Source: Cellvibrio japonicus Ueda107 (GTDB lineage Bacteria; Pseudomonadota; Gammaproteobacteria; Pseudomonadales; Cellvibrionaceae). Taken from it: a stretch of 64,000 nucleotides of DNA. The stretch's first letter is position 1, and every line of letters begins with the position of its first letter. Location of the stretch: the NCBI RefSeq assembly GCF_000019225.1, contig NC_010995.1:3728501-3792500 (forward strand), in the 5' to 3' direction. Position numbers and translations under genes: made by a program. Below the pieces are notes generated by a model. The model was not told the origin of the DNA, made no database searches, and worked only from the letters and a program-made list of their open reading frames with translations. Shown here piece by piece: positions 18,543-29,600 of the stretch.

Positions 18543-20045
18543 ATGAAAACCTTTTTGAAGACCTATGCGCGTTTCCTTTATCCCGCTGTGATCCTGGTGC
18601 TCTCCTTCGGGGTTTATTTCACTTATTACGGCTCGCCCCAGGCCATGTTCTGGGATGAGAATTACCACGTCGCCTCGGCCCAGAAACATATCGATGGCGT
18701 CATGTACATGGAGCCTCACCCCCCCTTGGGCAAAATGCTCATGGCCGTGGGCGAAGTCCTGTTTGGAGGTAACGGCAATGTCGATAAATCCAAACTCAAC
18801 GAAACGGATTACCTGAACGGTGACCAGGCCCCACCGCAAATGACCTATAAGGGGTTCCGCTGGCCTTCTGTGGTCATGATGGCGATCTCGGTCCTGTTTT
18901 TTTACGGCATCTTGCGCTGCATTACCCAGCGGGAGTGGCTCGCCGCCGCATTCACCAGCCTGGTAATTTTTGATAATGCCCTCGTCATCCACTCGCGCGC
19001 CGCCATGCTCGAAGGCATCCAGATGTTTTTTATCCTGGCAGCCCTTTACTACTTTGTGCGAGTGGCGACTGACCACATCCATGAGGGAAAGAAAATCCTG
19101 CTGCGGCATTACGCCATCCTCGGCGTGTTGATTGGCCTGTCCATCAGCGTAAAGGTCAACGGCATGATCCTGGTATTGCTGTTTGTCATGCTGTACGGGG
19201 TCGACCAATGGCAAGCCATTAAGCAATGGCAGTGGCTGCCGCTGGCGCAACGTTTAGCGGTGACGGTCCCCAGCGGAGTTGTCCCCCTGCTGCTGGTATT
19301 TTTTGGTGTTTTCTATATCCACATCGGTATGGGCAGCACCATTATGAAAGACCGCACCTATAAAGCGTCGCCCGAGTACCTGGCCCAAATCCGCGCGGGC
19401 AATACCTGGGCTCCCGGCACCTTTATGATTGGTATGCGCGATAACTGGAAATACATGAGTGAATACGCCGATGGTGTACCGCGCCTGGATGTGTGTAAAT
19501 CCGGTGAAAACGGCAGCTATGCCATGAATTGGCCACTGGGCAAGAAGACCATCAGCTACCGCTGGGACAAAAATACGGTCGACGGAAAAACCGTTGTTAA
19601 ATACAAATACCTGACCGGCAATCCCGTAGTCTGGTTCAGTGTATTGGCGGGGATCATCCTGTCTTCCGGTCTGATTATCGGTCGCTTTATTTACGGCAAC
19701 GCCATTAAAGATGAGCGCCTCTTTTTCTGGATCTGCGCATTTACCGGCCTCTATCTCAGCTACATGATCGCCATCTTGCAGATTGAACGGGTCATGTACC
19801 TCTACCACTACCTGGTACCGCTGGTGTTTGGCGCAATCAACCTGGCGCTGATATTTAATTACGTTTTCCGCGATGAAGTTATTGCCAACAATCGCCATAC
19901 CATCATCAATGCCAGTTTATTTGCCCTGCTGGTTATTGGTGTGTTCGCGTTTTTCTCACCCTTCACCTATGGTTTCGGCCTGACTGAAGATCAATTCGAA
20001 CTGCGCAACTGGTTCAGCTTCTGGCAATTACAGGTGGTGAGATAA
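18543..20045 (+). CDS. PMT/ArnT-type lipid-linked glycosyltransferase
   Basis: 500 aa, polytopic with about 10-11 membrane segments. The first periplasmic loop carries the acidic pair WDENYHV (about 37-43) followed by EPHPPLGK, the signature of GT39/PMT-type transferases that use polyprenyl-phosphate sugars on the outer face of the inner membrane. Bacterial PMTs O-mannosylate exported proteins; other family members modify lipids or other acceptors, and the acceptor here cannot be read. The next gene starts 2 bp after its stop, implying translational coupling to the PA14 protein. Confidence 0.85.
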   Translation: MKTFLKTYARFLYPAVILVLSFGVYFTYYGSPQAMFWDENYHVASAQKHIDGVMYMEPHPPLGKMLMAVGEVLFGGNGNVDKSKLNETDYLNGDQAPPQMTYKGFRWPSVVMMAISVLFFYGILRCITQREWLAAAFTSLVIFDNALVIHSRAAMLEGIQMFFILAALYYFVRVATDHIHEGKKILLRHYAILGVLIGLSISVKVNGMILVLLFVMLYGVDQWQAIKQWQWLPLAQRLAVTVPSGVVPLLLVFFGVFYIHIGMGSTIMKDRTYKASPEYLAQIRAGNTWAPGTFMIGMRDNWKYMSEYADGVPRLDVCKSGENGSYAMNWPLGKKTISYRWDKNTVDGKTVVKYKYLTGNPVVWFSVLAGIILSSGLIIGRFIYGNAIKDERLFFWICAFTGLYLSYMIAILQIERVMYLYHYLVPLVFGAINLALIFNYVFRDEVIANNRHTIINASLFALLVIGVFAFFSPFTYGFGLTEDQFELRNWFSFWQLQVVR

Positions 20046-20047
20046 TC

Positions 20048-20605
20048 ATGAACAAATTGATGGATAAAAACTGGATTTTCAGCGGCCTGATTCTGGCCAT
20101 TGTGGTATTGATCCTGATACGCATCACCCCCGAGTCGGTCGACCCGGTCGTAAAATTGGTAATCAGCAAAAACCGCGCAAGCATCAGCAATATTTATCAG
20201 CCGCGCGATGTCGAGTTCACCAAAGAGGTGATGGTGGATCGCCTGAACCTGCTTGACAAAAGCCGCTTCAGCCATCCCAAGCTGGGCAATATCGCGGGTT
20301 ATTCCGATGACTTCTTTGTCGATGTACAGCACCGTATCCAGGTCCTCAAAGGCGGCCAGTTCCGCTTTATGATCGGCAGTGATGACGGCTTTAGCCTGAG
20401 CATCAACGGCAAGAAAATCTGTGAGCATTTGGGCGACCGCCCCTACTCCGTCCAGCCCTGCTTTGTGCAGTTGGAACCAGGTACCCACGACTTCAACCTG
20501 TCCTACTTCCAGGGCTTCGGCAATTCCGGATTGACTGTACAATACGCCTTGGGCAGCGACAAACCGCGCTGGTTTGGCGACAACTCCAGCAGTATCAAGT
20601 TTTAA
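20048..20605 (+). CDS. Membrane-anchored PA14-domain protein
   Basis: 185 aa. A single N-terminal membrane segment (about 10-25) leaves a periplasmic domain that looks like PA14: FRFMIGSDDGFSLSINGKKI in the middle, followed by LEPGTHDFNLSYFQ and LTVQYA. PA14 domains are beta-barrels that often bind carbohydrate and occur in glycosidases, glycosyltransferases and adhesins. Two cysteines (in KKICEHL and QPCFVQ) could form a disulfide. Tight coupling to the PMT gene suggests it presents the acceptor or binds the sugar product; that is inference. Confidence 0.75.
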   Translation: MNKLMDKNWIFSGLILAIVVLILIRITPESVDPVVKLVISKNRASISNIYQPRDVEFTKEVMVDRLNLLDKSRFSHPKLGNIAGYSDDFFVDVQHRIQVLKGGQFRFMIGSDDGFSLSINGKKICEHLGDRPYSVQPCFVQLEPGTHDFNLSYFQGFGNSGLTVQYALGSDKPRWFGDNSSSIKF

Positions 20606-20616
20606 TCTCCCGCAAC

Positions 20617-20653
20617 AAAAAATAAGGCCCGCCTAGGCGGGCCTTATTTTTTT
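20617..20653. terminator. Bidirectional terminator
   Basis: AAATAAGGCCCGCC / GGCGGGCCTTATTT, a long perfect palindrome with A and T tracts on both sides. It lies between the convergent PA14 gene (+) and redoxin gene (-) and can serve both. Confidence 0.92.
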
Positions 20654-20670
20654 ATGGTGAAAAAAACTTA

Positions 20671-21297
20671 TCAATATTTCACACTGCATCCATAAGGGCG
20701 AGTGCTGGCCGTCGTGATTGGTTTACCAGCCAAGGCTTCATCCAGTGCAGCCGCCACATAGTTTTTCGAGGTGGGAATCACCGCCGGATTGGCTGAATCA
20801 TTATCGTCAATCGCACCGGCATAAACGACCTGGCCGTCCGGATTGATAATGTACATGTGCGGTGTGGTCTTCGCGCCATAGGCTTTGCCTGTAGCGCCAC
20901 TGGGGTCAAGCAGCAAGGCCTCAGACACCATATTGTGATCTGCTTTCACCTTGACCGCTTGTGCAGGTTCCAGATACCCCTGCTTACCTTTGGCCGATGA
21001 GATGATGGTCAACCATTCAACCTGTTCACCGTATTTGGCTTGCAGGCTTTGCATGTTATTGCTGCCGTAATGCTTCTTCACATAGGGACAATCCTTGTTA
21101 AACCACTCCAGCACCACCCACTTGCCTTTATAGTCTGCCAGTGCATGGTTTTTTCCGTTGGCATCCTCCAGGCTGAAATCCGGTGCAGGTTTACCGGGCA
21201 CAGCCTCTGCCAATACCAGTGGGGCAAATAATAACGATGATACGGACATGGCCAGGAATCCAGCCCAGGGTTTCAAATGACGACTGATCAGTTTCAT
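20671..21297 (-). CDS. Secreted redoxin / AhpC-TSA family protein
   Basis: 208 aa from the ATG at 21297, which has AAGGAG at proper distance; longer in-frame starts lack one. A signal peptide ends near LAEA. The domain is peroxiredoxin/thioredoxin-like with FNKDCPYVKKHY: one cysteine of the active loop is present (CPYV) and the usual resolving position is not. A TPHMYIINPDGQVVYAG cis-proline region follows. A further cysteine sits in the tail (YGCSVKY). It is 46 bp downstream of the ScsB/DsbD gene and probably receives electrons from it in the periplasm. Confidence 0.85.
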   Translation of the reverse strand: MKLISRHLKPWAGFLAMSVSSLLFAPLVLAEAVPGKPAPDFSLEDANGKNHALADYKGKWVVLEWFNKDCPYVKKHYGSNNMQSLQAKYGEQVEWLTIISSAKGKQGYLEPAQAVKVKADHNMVSEALLLDPSGATGKAYGAKTTPHMYIINPDGQVVYAGAIDDNDSANPAVIPTSKNYVAAALDEALAGKPITTASTRPYGCSVKY

Positions 21298-21343
21298 AGT
21301 GTTACTCCTTCTAGCTCCGGTGGTTATCAATAAAGAAATGGCC

Positions 21344-23416
21344 CTAACGCAGGTGCTCGCGCACCAGGGCCGGGGTAAGTACTTGCGGCAATAACTCGGG
21401 ACTTCGGCTACCTGCCGGGTAATAGGCATAGACAGGAACCGAATTGCGCCCCAGGGTTGCCAGTGCCTGGGTAATACGCTGGTCGTAGCGCGTCCAGTCG
21501 GCGCGAATCAGCAATACCTGCCGCTCGGCAAACAGGTTTTGGATCTCGTCGGTATCCAGTACCAGCTTTTTATTGACCTGGCAGGTAATACACCAGGCAG
21601 CGGTGTAATCAATAAAAACCGGGCGCCCCTCATCCAGGGCCTGTTGCACTAAATCAGGATCATAGCCCCGCCAGGCACTGGCCGTCGGTTGCACAGACGC
21701 GGACGGCTCTGTCGGCAGTTGCCGGAATCCGATAACCAGCACTATCAGGGCCAGTATCCAGGCGAAAGCCTTCATCTTGCGCCCTGCGCCCTGCCCCAAC
21801 CACAGGGCAAATGCCAGCGACAAGAGTAATGCCGACGCAACCAGCCAAGTCTGTTGCCCAAGGAGTTCATCCAGCACCCACAACAGCCACAGCACAGTCG
21901 CAAACAGCGGAAATGCCAGCAGCTGGCGCAAACGCTCCATCCAGGGACCGGGTTTGGGCAACAGAGCGGACAGCCGGGGACTAACCGCCAGCAACAGGAA
22001 AGGCGCCGCCAGTCCCGCCCCCAAACCGATAAAAATCGCCATCGCCGACAGCGGTGGCAGGCTGGCAGACGCCCCCAGTGCAGCGCCCATAAAAGGCCCC
22101 GTACAAGGTGCAGCAACAAATACGGCCAACACGCCGGTCATAAAAGAGCCACTGGCACTGGAGCGCCCGGCAAGGGCCATCAAGGAGTGCCCAAACTCAA
22201 AGGCGCCTATAAAACTCAGTGCCATTAACCAGAACAGAATCGCCAGGCCCAACACAATCCAGGGCGACTGGAGCTGGAACCCCCAGCCTATACCCGCACC
22301 GGCAGCGCGCAGCAGTAAAAAAGACAAGCCCAGGAGCGCAAAGGTTGCCAGCACACCCGCGCTATACAACAGCCCCTCCCGCACACGCAGCGCGAGGGCT
22401 GCTTCACGGGTTTTCATCAAACTGAACAGCTTGATCGACAATACCGGAAACACACAGGGCATCAGGTTAAGCAACACCCCTCCAGCGAAAGCCAGCAACA
22501 GCAACCACCACAAAGGTTCACTGACAGGATTGACTATCTCTCCACCAACCGTCAGGGACACTGCCGACCACTCCCAGGCCCTGTCGCCAGAGACGGCGAC
22601 AAACCCCAGGTGTTCAGGCACAGGGGCAGCCGGCTCCAGCGTGAACGTTAGGATGCGCTCCATCCCCTTGTTCACTGTCTGTGGGGCAGCCGCCGTCACA
22701 AACGCGCCATCCAGGGGATACACCTGGGGCTCAGGGGCATTGGCGTCCGCCGAGTGCAGGTGTAGCGCCAGGGTGCGATTGCCATTGGACACCACGGCCT
22801 TTGCAAGCTGCCAGGGCACCTGGGCTTGCCCATCATCAACCACCAGGGGCACACGGGCTTTGAAATGCGCCAGCAGCGATTCACTGGCGCTATCCCAAAC
22901 ATCCCTGCCATCCACAAGCGGCACTTGCAGGCTTAAGGAGCCAAAACCAGGGATACACTCCTCCTGGCAAACCAGCCACTCAAGGTCAACACGGACCTCC
23001 AAATGTTCATCCGGTGTTTCCGGCAACACCAATTGGAACAAGTAGGCAACATCCCCTTCATAACCCAGGTTAGTGAGATGCGCGACGGGCAAACGGGCAG
23101 GAAAAGGCCACAGGGGCTCGGACACAGACGCGTAGTTACCCCGCCAGTCAAAACGGGGCGCCGCACCGGAATCGCCAGGGTTGCGCCAATACACATGCCA
23201 ATGGGGATCAACCTCAAACAAAATGCCCAATGTTTTCTGTGAAGACGCCAACCCCATCTGCGAAGGAGCCAGCCAACTAATACGGACATGATCCGCGTCA
23301 ATAACCGGTTCAGCCCTGCACAAGCCAGCCACACTGATCAGCAGCCATCCCAACAACCAGACACAAAGGCGGCCCATCCGATAAAAACCTTTTACGCGCA
23401 TGCAACCTATTCTCAT
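21344..23416 (-). CDS. Protein-disulfide reductase, ScsB/DsbD family
   Basis: 690 aa. Order: signal peptide, a periplasmic beta-rich N-terminal region of about 260 residues (with WLVCQEECIPG), eight or so membrane segments containing the paired transport cysteines LMPCVFPVLS and APCTGPFMGA, and a C-terminal thioredoxin domain with WCITC. This relays reducing power from cytoplasmic thioredoxin to periplasmic partners. The long N-terminal domain is more like ScsB than E. coli DsbD. Start is uncertain among ATG codons at 23416, 23401 and 23377; no site has a strong ribosome-binding sequence. Forms an operon with the redoxin gene. Confidence 0.88.
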   Translation of the reverse strand: MRIGCMRVKGFYRMGRLCVWLLGWLLISVAGLCRAEPVIDADHVRISWLAPSQMGLASSQKTLGILFEVDPHWHVYWRNPGDSGAAPRFDWRGNYASVSEPLWPFPARLPVAHLTNLGYEGDVAYLFQLVLPETPDEHLEVRVDLEWLVCQEECIPGFGSLSLQVPLVDGRDVWDSASESLLAHFKARVPLVVDDGQAQVPWQLAKAVVSNGNRTLALHLHSADANAPEPQVYPLDGAFVTAAAPQTVNKGMERILTFTLEPAAPVPEHLGFVAVSGDRAWEWSAVSLTVGGEIVNPVSEPLWWLLLLAFAGGVLLNLMPCVFPVLSIKLFSLMKTREAALALRVREGLLYSAGVLATFALLGLSFLLLRAAGAGIGWGFQLQSPWIVLGLAILFWLMALSFIGAFEFGHSLMALAGRSSASGSFMTGVLAVFVAAPCTGPFMGAALGASASLPPLSAMAIFIGLGAGLAAPFLLLAVSPRLSALLPKPGPWMERLRQLLAFPLFATVLWLLWVLDELLGQQTWLVASALLLSLAFALWLGQGAGRKMKAFAWILALIVLVIGFRQLPTEPSASVQPTASAWRGYDPDLVQQALDEGRPVFIDYTAAWCITCQVNKKLVLDTDEIQNLFAERQVLLIRADWTRYDQRITQALATLGRNSVPVYAYYPAGSRSPELLPQVLTPALVREHLR

Positions 23417-23512
23417 TCACTTCGAAAGTGCAGGTTATACGCGCAAATAAGCCAGATAGGGACAGGATAAAGGCAAAGAAGTGTTAACCGGGAAATGCAA
23501 TAGCCGATCAAT

Positions 23513-23544
23513 AAAAAAGCCGCATATTTGCATATGCGGCTTTT
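23513..23544 (-). terminator. Terminator after the TonB receptor gene
   Basis: AAAGCCGCATAT / ATATGCGGCTTT with a 4-nt loop and A/T tracts on both sides, 20 bp beyond the receptor stop. Confidence 0.88.
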
Positions 23545-23565
23545 GGCAAGCAGGGGTTTTATACC

Positions 23566-26556
23566 TTAAAAGGTGTAATTCGCTCCCAGATAGAAGGTGC
23601 GACCGAACCACTGCAAGGTGCGGGTCAGGTCTTCGTTGAACATATAGTTGCGATTAGGTTCATTCGTCAGGTTGTTAATTGAAAACACCAGATCCAAGCC
23701 ATTATCAAATTTGTACGCAGCTTGATAATCCACAACCGTTTCCGGTGCATACACAATCGGATTCAGGTTGATATTGCGAGTCTCACCCACGAATGAATCC
23801 TGATAGGTTGTCGATACCCGGGTTTCGAATCCACCATAGCTATAGAACACCGTCAGTTTCGCTGAGTTTTCTACCAACCCTGGGAAAGGCAGTGTTCCTG
23901 AATTCAAATCAGAATCTACCGGGTTAACAACCGTAATCTCACTATCTGTCCATGAATAACTGGCTGTCAGGCCAAGCCCAGAAAATAGCTCGGGCAAGAA
24001 GTTGAAAGTTTGCGTATAGGATAATTCCAATCCACGGATAAAACCACCATCCAGATTATTGATGGATGTAGAGTAAGTACCGTTTTGTACTTCCACCTCA
24101 CTCACCAAGCCGCCGAGTTCAACAGGCCATGTATCGGGAACATCAAAACCCGCCGCGCGGAAATCAAAGTTCTCAATAGTAATATCCTGAATAAACGACT
24201 TGATTTCACGGTGGTAGCCTGCAATCACAATTGCACCGTTGGTTTCCTCCAAATACCACTCATAAGACAAATCAATTTGATCCGCAATAAATGGCTTCAG
24301 GAACGGAGAGGTGTTAGAACCGTAATTGAAATAAGGAATATCACCACGCAACTCCACACTACCGGTAGAGTCGGGTGCAGCCAAGCGATTAATGGGTGCA
24401 CGCGACAGGACACGGGCCATTGCCAAACGCAACTGGTGTGAATCAGCCAAGCTATAGTTCAGGTTAATTGAAGGCAATGTATCACTGTACTTGATGCCAA
24501 TGTCTTTGTAAGCATAATCTGTTCTGCACTCACCAAGCTCATCACATATTTCTACCGCACCGGCATTTACATCACCATTCACATTAACAATTGCACGACT
24601 GGACTGATCGGAGCGAACATGGCGAACACCAATGTTACCGGTCAGATCACGGCCGGCCAACGTAGTTTCAATATTGGCTTGCAAATAAACGGCTGTGACA
24701 TTTTCATCAATATCAGCACGCTGTAACATAGACCAAGCGCGATCCTCACCCCAGCGGGCAGCGGGAGTAATTGAACGACGGGGCGCTTCAGGATCCAGAT
24801 TCTCCTCTGTAGGTACAGGAGTTATTCCACGAACTAAACCCAGATTAGAAGCGGATTGAATAATTGCATCACCATCAATTGCCAGGAATGATGGAAAGTG
24901 GGAAAAATCACCTTTCCAATTAACAATATCCGCGGTGTCTGTTGTAATTGGCAAGGAGAAGTCCGATTGATAGTAACGGCTTGAACCTGCACCATCAGTT
25001 CCATAAACAAAAACCTGACGACGCTCTTTATGATTACGCTCAGAGTAACGCACTCCGGTTTCTACTGATTTGAGCAGCCCAAGCTCTGTGTCGTATTTAA
25101 CATCAAACCGTACTGCATCAATTTTGTCATCACTGATGCGTGGATAACGCTCATAACTGGTTAACCGAACATTACTTACACCCTGCTCATCAAAGTAGGT
25201 GTAATCGCGGTTCATGCTAATACTGGGAAGGTTAATGCCATCCAGCAAATAGCTTACAGATTGATTAGGATCCCGCTCATAAGGATCTTGCCCAGGCACA
25301 AGATTTTCAGCTTCGCGATATAAATGCGCACGCGTCACCGCCTCCGCCTGATTACCAGACGAGTCAGAGTGCGAAAGATCCAGGGACAATGTCAATGCGT
25401 CTTCTTTCCATTTCACGTTTAAACCGCTGGAAAGCAAATCATTCTTCTGAGTAACATCGTTGTTGTTGATTTGGAAATTAAATGAGTCACGTTGCTGAAT
25501 TGAATCATAAACGCCAAACTCACCACCAATAACAGCAATGTTATTCCACAGGATTACGTTCGCAATGTCTGCTTGCGCAATGGGCTGAACACGAAAACCA
25601 CGGTTAAAGCTATTGGATTCAAAATCAGAATAAAAGATATCAGCCTGAACCGCCAATTGATCATTAGGCTCGTATTGAACAGAGGCTACATAACCATCCC
25701 GAGTTTCTTCTCCTCCAGTTTGGAACAATTCAAAACCGTCACTAATCGCAACCAGTGTCGGGCGCTGGGAAGGATCAACCTGATTCAAATTTGAATCCAA
25801 AACATTAATACCCAGATTTGCCTCATCCCATAAGTTCAGTGCTTGATCCAGGTTATAGTGCTCAAAACGCACGGCCGCACGCGGTTGGTACATATGGGCA
25901 TAACCAACAGCAACCCCTAAGGTGTCATCAAATAATTTCTTTTGGTAGGAGATAGATAAACGTCTACCGTAAGGATCTGCTCCATAAATATCTTCAGCCT
26001 GGTCATTAAAACTACCTCGAACACTAACCATGACCTTTTGGTTTTCGCTCATTTCCAGTGGATTTGCGGTCTTCAATTCCACAGAGCCTGCCACACCACC
26101 TTCAATCAAGGAGGCTTTGGGAGACATATATACTTCAACAGATTGAATCAGTTCCGATGGGAACTGACTGAATTCCATGGCACGGGTACCATTGGGGGAA
26201 ACTTGTTCACGACCGTTAAGGGTTGAAAACACGAAGCCTTCACCCATACCACGGATTTGAATAGTACTGGCCTGGCCACCTGAACGGGTTACAGTAATGC
26301 TGGGAACACGCCCCAATGCATCGGCAATTGACACATCAGGCAAGCCACCAATATCTGCTGCAGAAATAGCCTGGACAACCGTATCAGCATTACGTTTTAC
26401 ATCCAGGGCATTTTGAATGGATTTTGCATAACCGGTAACAACGACTTCTTCAACGGTTGGATCAACTGTTTCTTGTGCAATAAGGGATTGGGAGAGCGAT
26501 ACCAATGCCAGGCCCGACATAGCAGCGGCAATAGGTTTTACAGTAAATTTTTTCAT
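23566..26556 (-). CDS. TonB-dependent receptor, probably for maltodextrins/pullulan fragments
   Basis: 996 aa outer-membrane receptor. A signal peptide (MKKFTVKPIAAAMSGLALVS...) is followed by a TonB-box-like EEVVVTGYAKSI, a plug domain (about 45-165; VSIADALGRVPSITVTRSGG, IQIRGMGEG) and a 22-strand-type barrel ending in the aromatic YLGANYTF. It lies 75 bp downstream of the pullulanase gene on the same strand, so its ligand is probably an alpha-glucan oligosaccharide; this substrate is inferred from context only. A GC-rich hairpin separates the two genes, and no strong ribosome-binding site precedes the ATG. Confidence 0.92.
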   Translation of the reverse strand: MKKFTVKPIAAAMSGLALVSLSQSLIAQETVDPTVEEVVVTGYAKSIQNALDVKRNADTVVQAISAADIGGLPDVSIADALGRVPSITVTRSGGQASTIQIRGMGEGFVFSTLNGREQVSPNGTRAMEFSQFPSELIQSVEVYMSPKASLIEGGVAGSVELKTANPLEMSENQKVMVSVRGSFNDQAEDIYGADPYGRRLSISYQKKLFDDTLGVAVGYAHMYQPRAAVRFEHYNLDQALNLWDEANLGINVLDSNLNQVDPSQRPTLVAISDGFELFQTGGEETRDGYVASVQYEPNDQLAVQADIFYSDFESNSFNRGFRVQPIAQADIANVILWNNIAVIGGEFGVYDSIQQRDSFNFQINNNDVTQKNDLLSSGLNVKWKEDALTLSLDLSHSDSSGNQAEAVTRAHLYREAENLVPGQDPYERDPNQSVSYLLDGINLPSISMNRDYTYFDEQGVSNVRLTSYERYPRISDDKIDAVRFDVKYDTELGLLKSVETGVRYSERNHKERRQVFVYGTDGAGSSRYYQSDFSLPITTDTADIVNWKGDFSHFPSFLAIDGDAIIQSASNLGLVRGITPVPTEENLDPEAPRRSITPAARWGEDRAWSMLQRADIDENVTAVYLQANIETTLAGRDLTGNIGVRHVRSDQSSRAIVNVNGDVNAGAVEICDELGECRTDYAYKDIGIKYSDTLPSINLNYSLADSHQLRLAMARVLSRAPINRLAAPDSTGSVELRGDIPYFNYGSNTSPFLKPFIADQIDLSYEWYLEETNGAIVIAGYHREIKSFIQDITIENFDFRAAGFDVPDTWPVELGGLVSEVEVQNGTYSTSINNLDGGFIRGLELSYTQTFNFLPELFSGLGLTASYSWTDSEITVVNPVDSDLNSGTLPFPGLVENSAKLTVFYSYGGFETRVSTTYQDSFVGETRNINLNPIVYAPETVVDYQAAYKFDNGLDLVFSINNLTNEPNRNYMFNEDLTRTLQWFGRTFYLGANYTF

Positions 26557-26602
26557 GTGCTTAGTCTCAGCTTGTTATCTGGTGTTATCTGTTTTTTCTA
26601 AC

Positions 26603-26622
26603 GCCCCCACCTCAGCGGGGGC
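26603..26622 (-). other. Intercistronic hairpin between pullulanase and receptor genes
   Basis: GCCCCC / GGGGGC stem with an 8-nt loop in the 75-bp gap. There is no T tract on the transcribed strand, so it is more likely an mRNA-stabilising or processing element than a terminator. Confidence 0.5.
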
Positions 26623-26631
26623 TATGGCTGA

Positions 26632-29600
26632 TTAGTCAGCAGAATCAACAGTAACGGTCAGTGCTTCGGGATTTGCAGTATCCAGGGTGAACACATATTC
26701 GCCTTCCGACGCTATGCTTAAACCGATATTGCTTCCACCTGCCACCAAATTAACCGGTGTACCCAGTACAGCACTATTACTCGAACCGAAATCCAGCGCG
26801 CCCCAATCTGCAGCAGCCACTTTAAATTGGTAACTATTGTTAGCTGCCAGATTGAGTTTCAATGTGTACAAACCACTTCCCGAATAAGCCAGTTGGTTTG
26901 CATCAGTAGCGCCCCAGTCACTAGATACATTACCTCTAATATAGATAGGCAAAGAGGAATATACGTTATCTGCATAAACCTTCACGGTTGGAACAGCAGG
27001 GTCCTGCATGTTGAGTTCAAATCGATAGGTTGCAGATATGCTTACCGTCAGGCCTATATTGTCCCCTCCTTGCGAAACAGGGGCTTCTTCACCCAAATCA
27101 ATCGAGCTGCCATTACCAAAGTTAAAGGTACTCCAGTCACTGCTTGCGATTTTGAATGAATATGGGTCTTCAGCAGCAGCTACATCTACTGCAACCGAAT
27201 AGATACCTTTGCCGGTATAGCTCAGTTGATTGAGGGTAGTGGTTGCATCCCAACCTACTTCTGGAATATTTCCACGCAGATAAACCGTCCCACCATTCAA
27301 TTGTTCCTTAACAACAGTAATAGTCGGAGCAGTCAAACTCGACGATGCATCAAGCTCGAAGCGATACAAGCCAGACTCAGTAATATTGATACTAATATCA
27401 CTGCTGTCTCCACCTTGGTTAAGTACAAGAGGAGCACCCAATACGACAGTGGCATTAGCTCCCAAATTGGGGACATTCCAATCTGCGGCAGCTATTTTGA
27501 ACTTGTAGGCATCCACTCTAGCGTCAATATCGAGTACAACGGAATAGATACCACGACCATGATAGGCCATCCGTGTGGCATCAACAGCAGACCAATCATC
27601 GTCGTAAACATTACCACGCACATAAACATCGCTGGCATAAGGTGGTGGTTCCTGATCTGGCAGATCAAGCGTTGCACCTGCGGATAAACCAACGCCCTGA
27701 CCTCCTGCCTGCTTTTTCACAAACACAGCCGTTGTAAATGCAGGCACAGTGAAATTGCCACCTATCTCATCATTTACGGCTTCAGCAAATGAGGCATTTC
27801 TGACAATCTCATCGACAGAGTTTTTCTGGATATCGTGCAGTTCAAAACCGGTAGCCGTTGGTACAGTCAGTGTTTGCGCAGTAGTCGTACCGTTAAAGAC
27901 AACCACCATCGCATCAAGCGCAGGATCCAAATCGGCGCGCTGAACATCTTCCGTACCACTCACAACACCGGCACCATCATCAATGCTCATCACAATAACG
28001 CCCGCTTTCTGCGACTTGCCACCATCCTGGAAGCCTACGCGGTCAAAAACCTCCTGCGCAGTTTGCAGGCTGAACAAGGGGGAGTTTTTCGCGATTGCCA
28101 ACATCTCCTTGAATATTTCACCAGCAAACTCGATATGCTCCGGTGATGGCTTGGAGTTTACATCGTTGAACGCCGACAGAATTTGCGCATCACTGGGCAT
28201 CCCTTCTTTTCTCGGAGGCAGGCCGACAGCCCAATTATTGGTTTGCTTGGTAAAGTCAACATAGTTAAACCAGTCACCAGCATTGTAGCTATCGGCAGTC
28301 ATGGATTTAGAACGGAGTAGATCACTACCCATGTGAATGAAAGGGATGCCTTGGCTTAGCACAGGAATCGACAACGTAATATTTTGCATACGGACACGGT
28401 TATCAATACTGGTACCAGCATCAATGGCGTCAGGCTTATGCATCCAATCCCACAATGTTTCGTTATCGTGTTTTTCGACGTAGTTAATAGCCTCTTGCGG
28501 ATCCAGGTTATAGGCACCAACTGTGCTGGCACTGATAATAGCGCCGTTCTTTGCCTTCAACTTGAAGTCTGCGAGGTTACCAGCCAGACCGGCACGTATC
28601 GCATCGACACTACCGCCCTTAAACAACTGGAACTCACGTAAAGGATTACGCATACGGTCATTAAAGGTACCAATACCAGTTCCTGCCAATGACATCTGGG
28701 TCGCTAAATTTTCAAGACCAATACGCTCCGGAGCAGGGCTAGCCGGATTCCACGCTTCAGCATAGAAATAATTGTCCGGGTCTATCGCTCTAACAGCATC
28801 ATAGGATTCTGTCAGTACGGCCTTAGGCATATAGCCTGACTGGTCAAAACGGAAACCATCAACCTTGTAGTTTTGTGTCCAATGAACCAATGAGTCTTTT
28901 ACGAACTTGGCCATCATACGATGCTCTGTTGCAGTGTCAGAACCTGCACCAGTACCATTTTCTGCAAGGCCGGTGGATACATTCGTACGGAAGTAATAAC
29001 CGGGAACAATCTTATCGAAAGTGGAATTGGGGCTTGTATTACCTGATTCCAGCGTATGTGGGTACACAACATCAAATACAGTGCGCAAACCAATATTGTG
29101 CAGAGCCATAATCATAGCGCGCTTTTCTTTTACGCGGACAAAACCATTACTGTCTGTTGCGTAGCTGCCCTCTGGAGCATTGTAGTGGACAGGATCATAT
29201 CCCCAGTTAAATCCATCGATATCTTTAATGGCATTAATCAGGTCACGCGCAGCACTGGTCTTGGTATCAAATGATGCGATAACCTCACTGACTTTTTTAC
29301 TATTAGGAATAGAGCCATCGCATACCGACAGATCTGCCGGATTACTGACACGCTGGCACAGTTCGAAAATATAGCTATCAAGATTGACCTGAGAACCAGC
29401 CCCCTCAGGAACTGTTCCACCGTCGTTGGTAGGCAGAAGGTGAATATGGGTCAAACCAGATTCAACCAAGGACTTCAGATGGTTTACTGGCGCAGAGTCA
29501 GCAACAGTAAATGCCATATATTTACCGCGATAGGCTTTAGGCGTACTTTCATCCTGTGCACTGAAGTCGCGTACATGCGCTTCATAGATCACGAAGTTTT

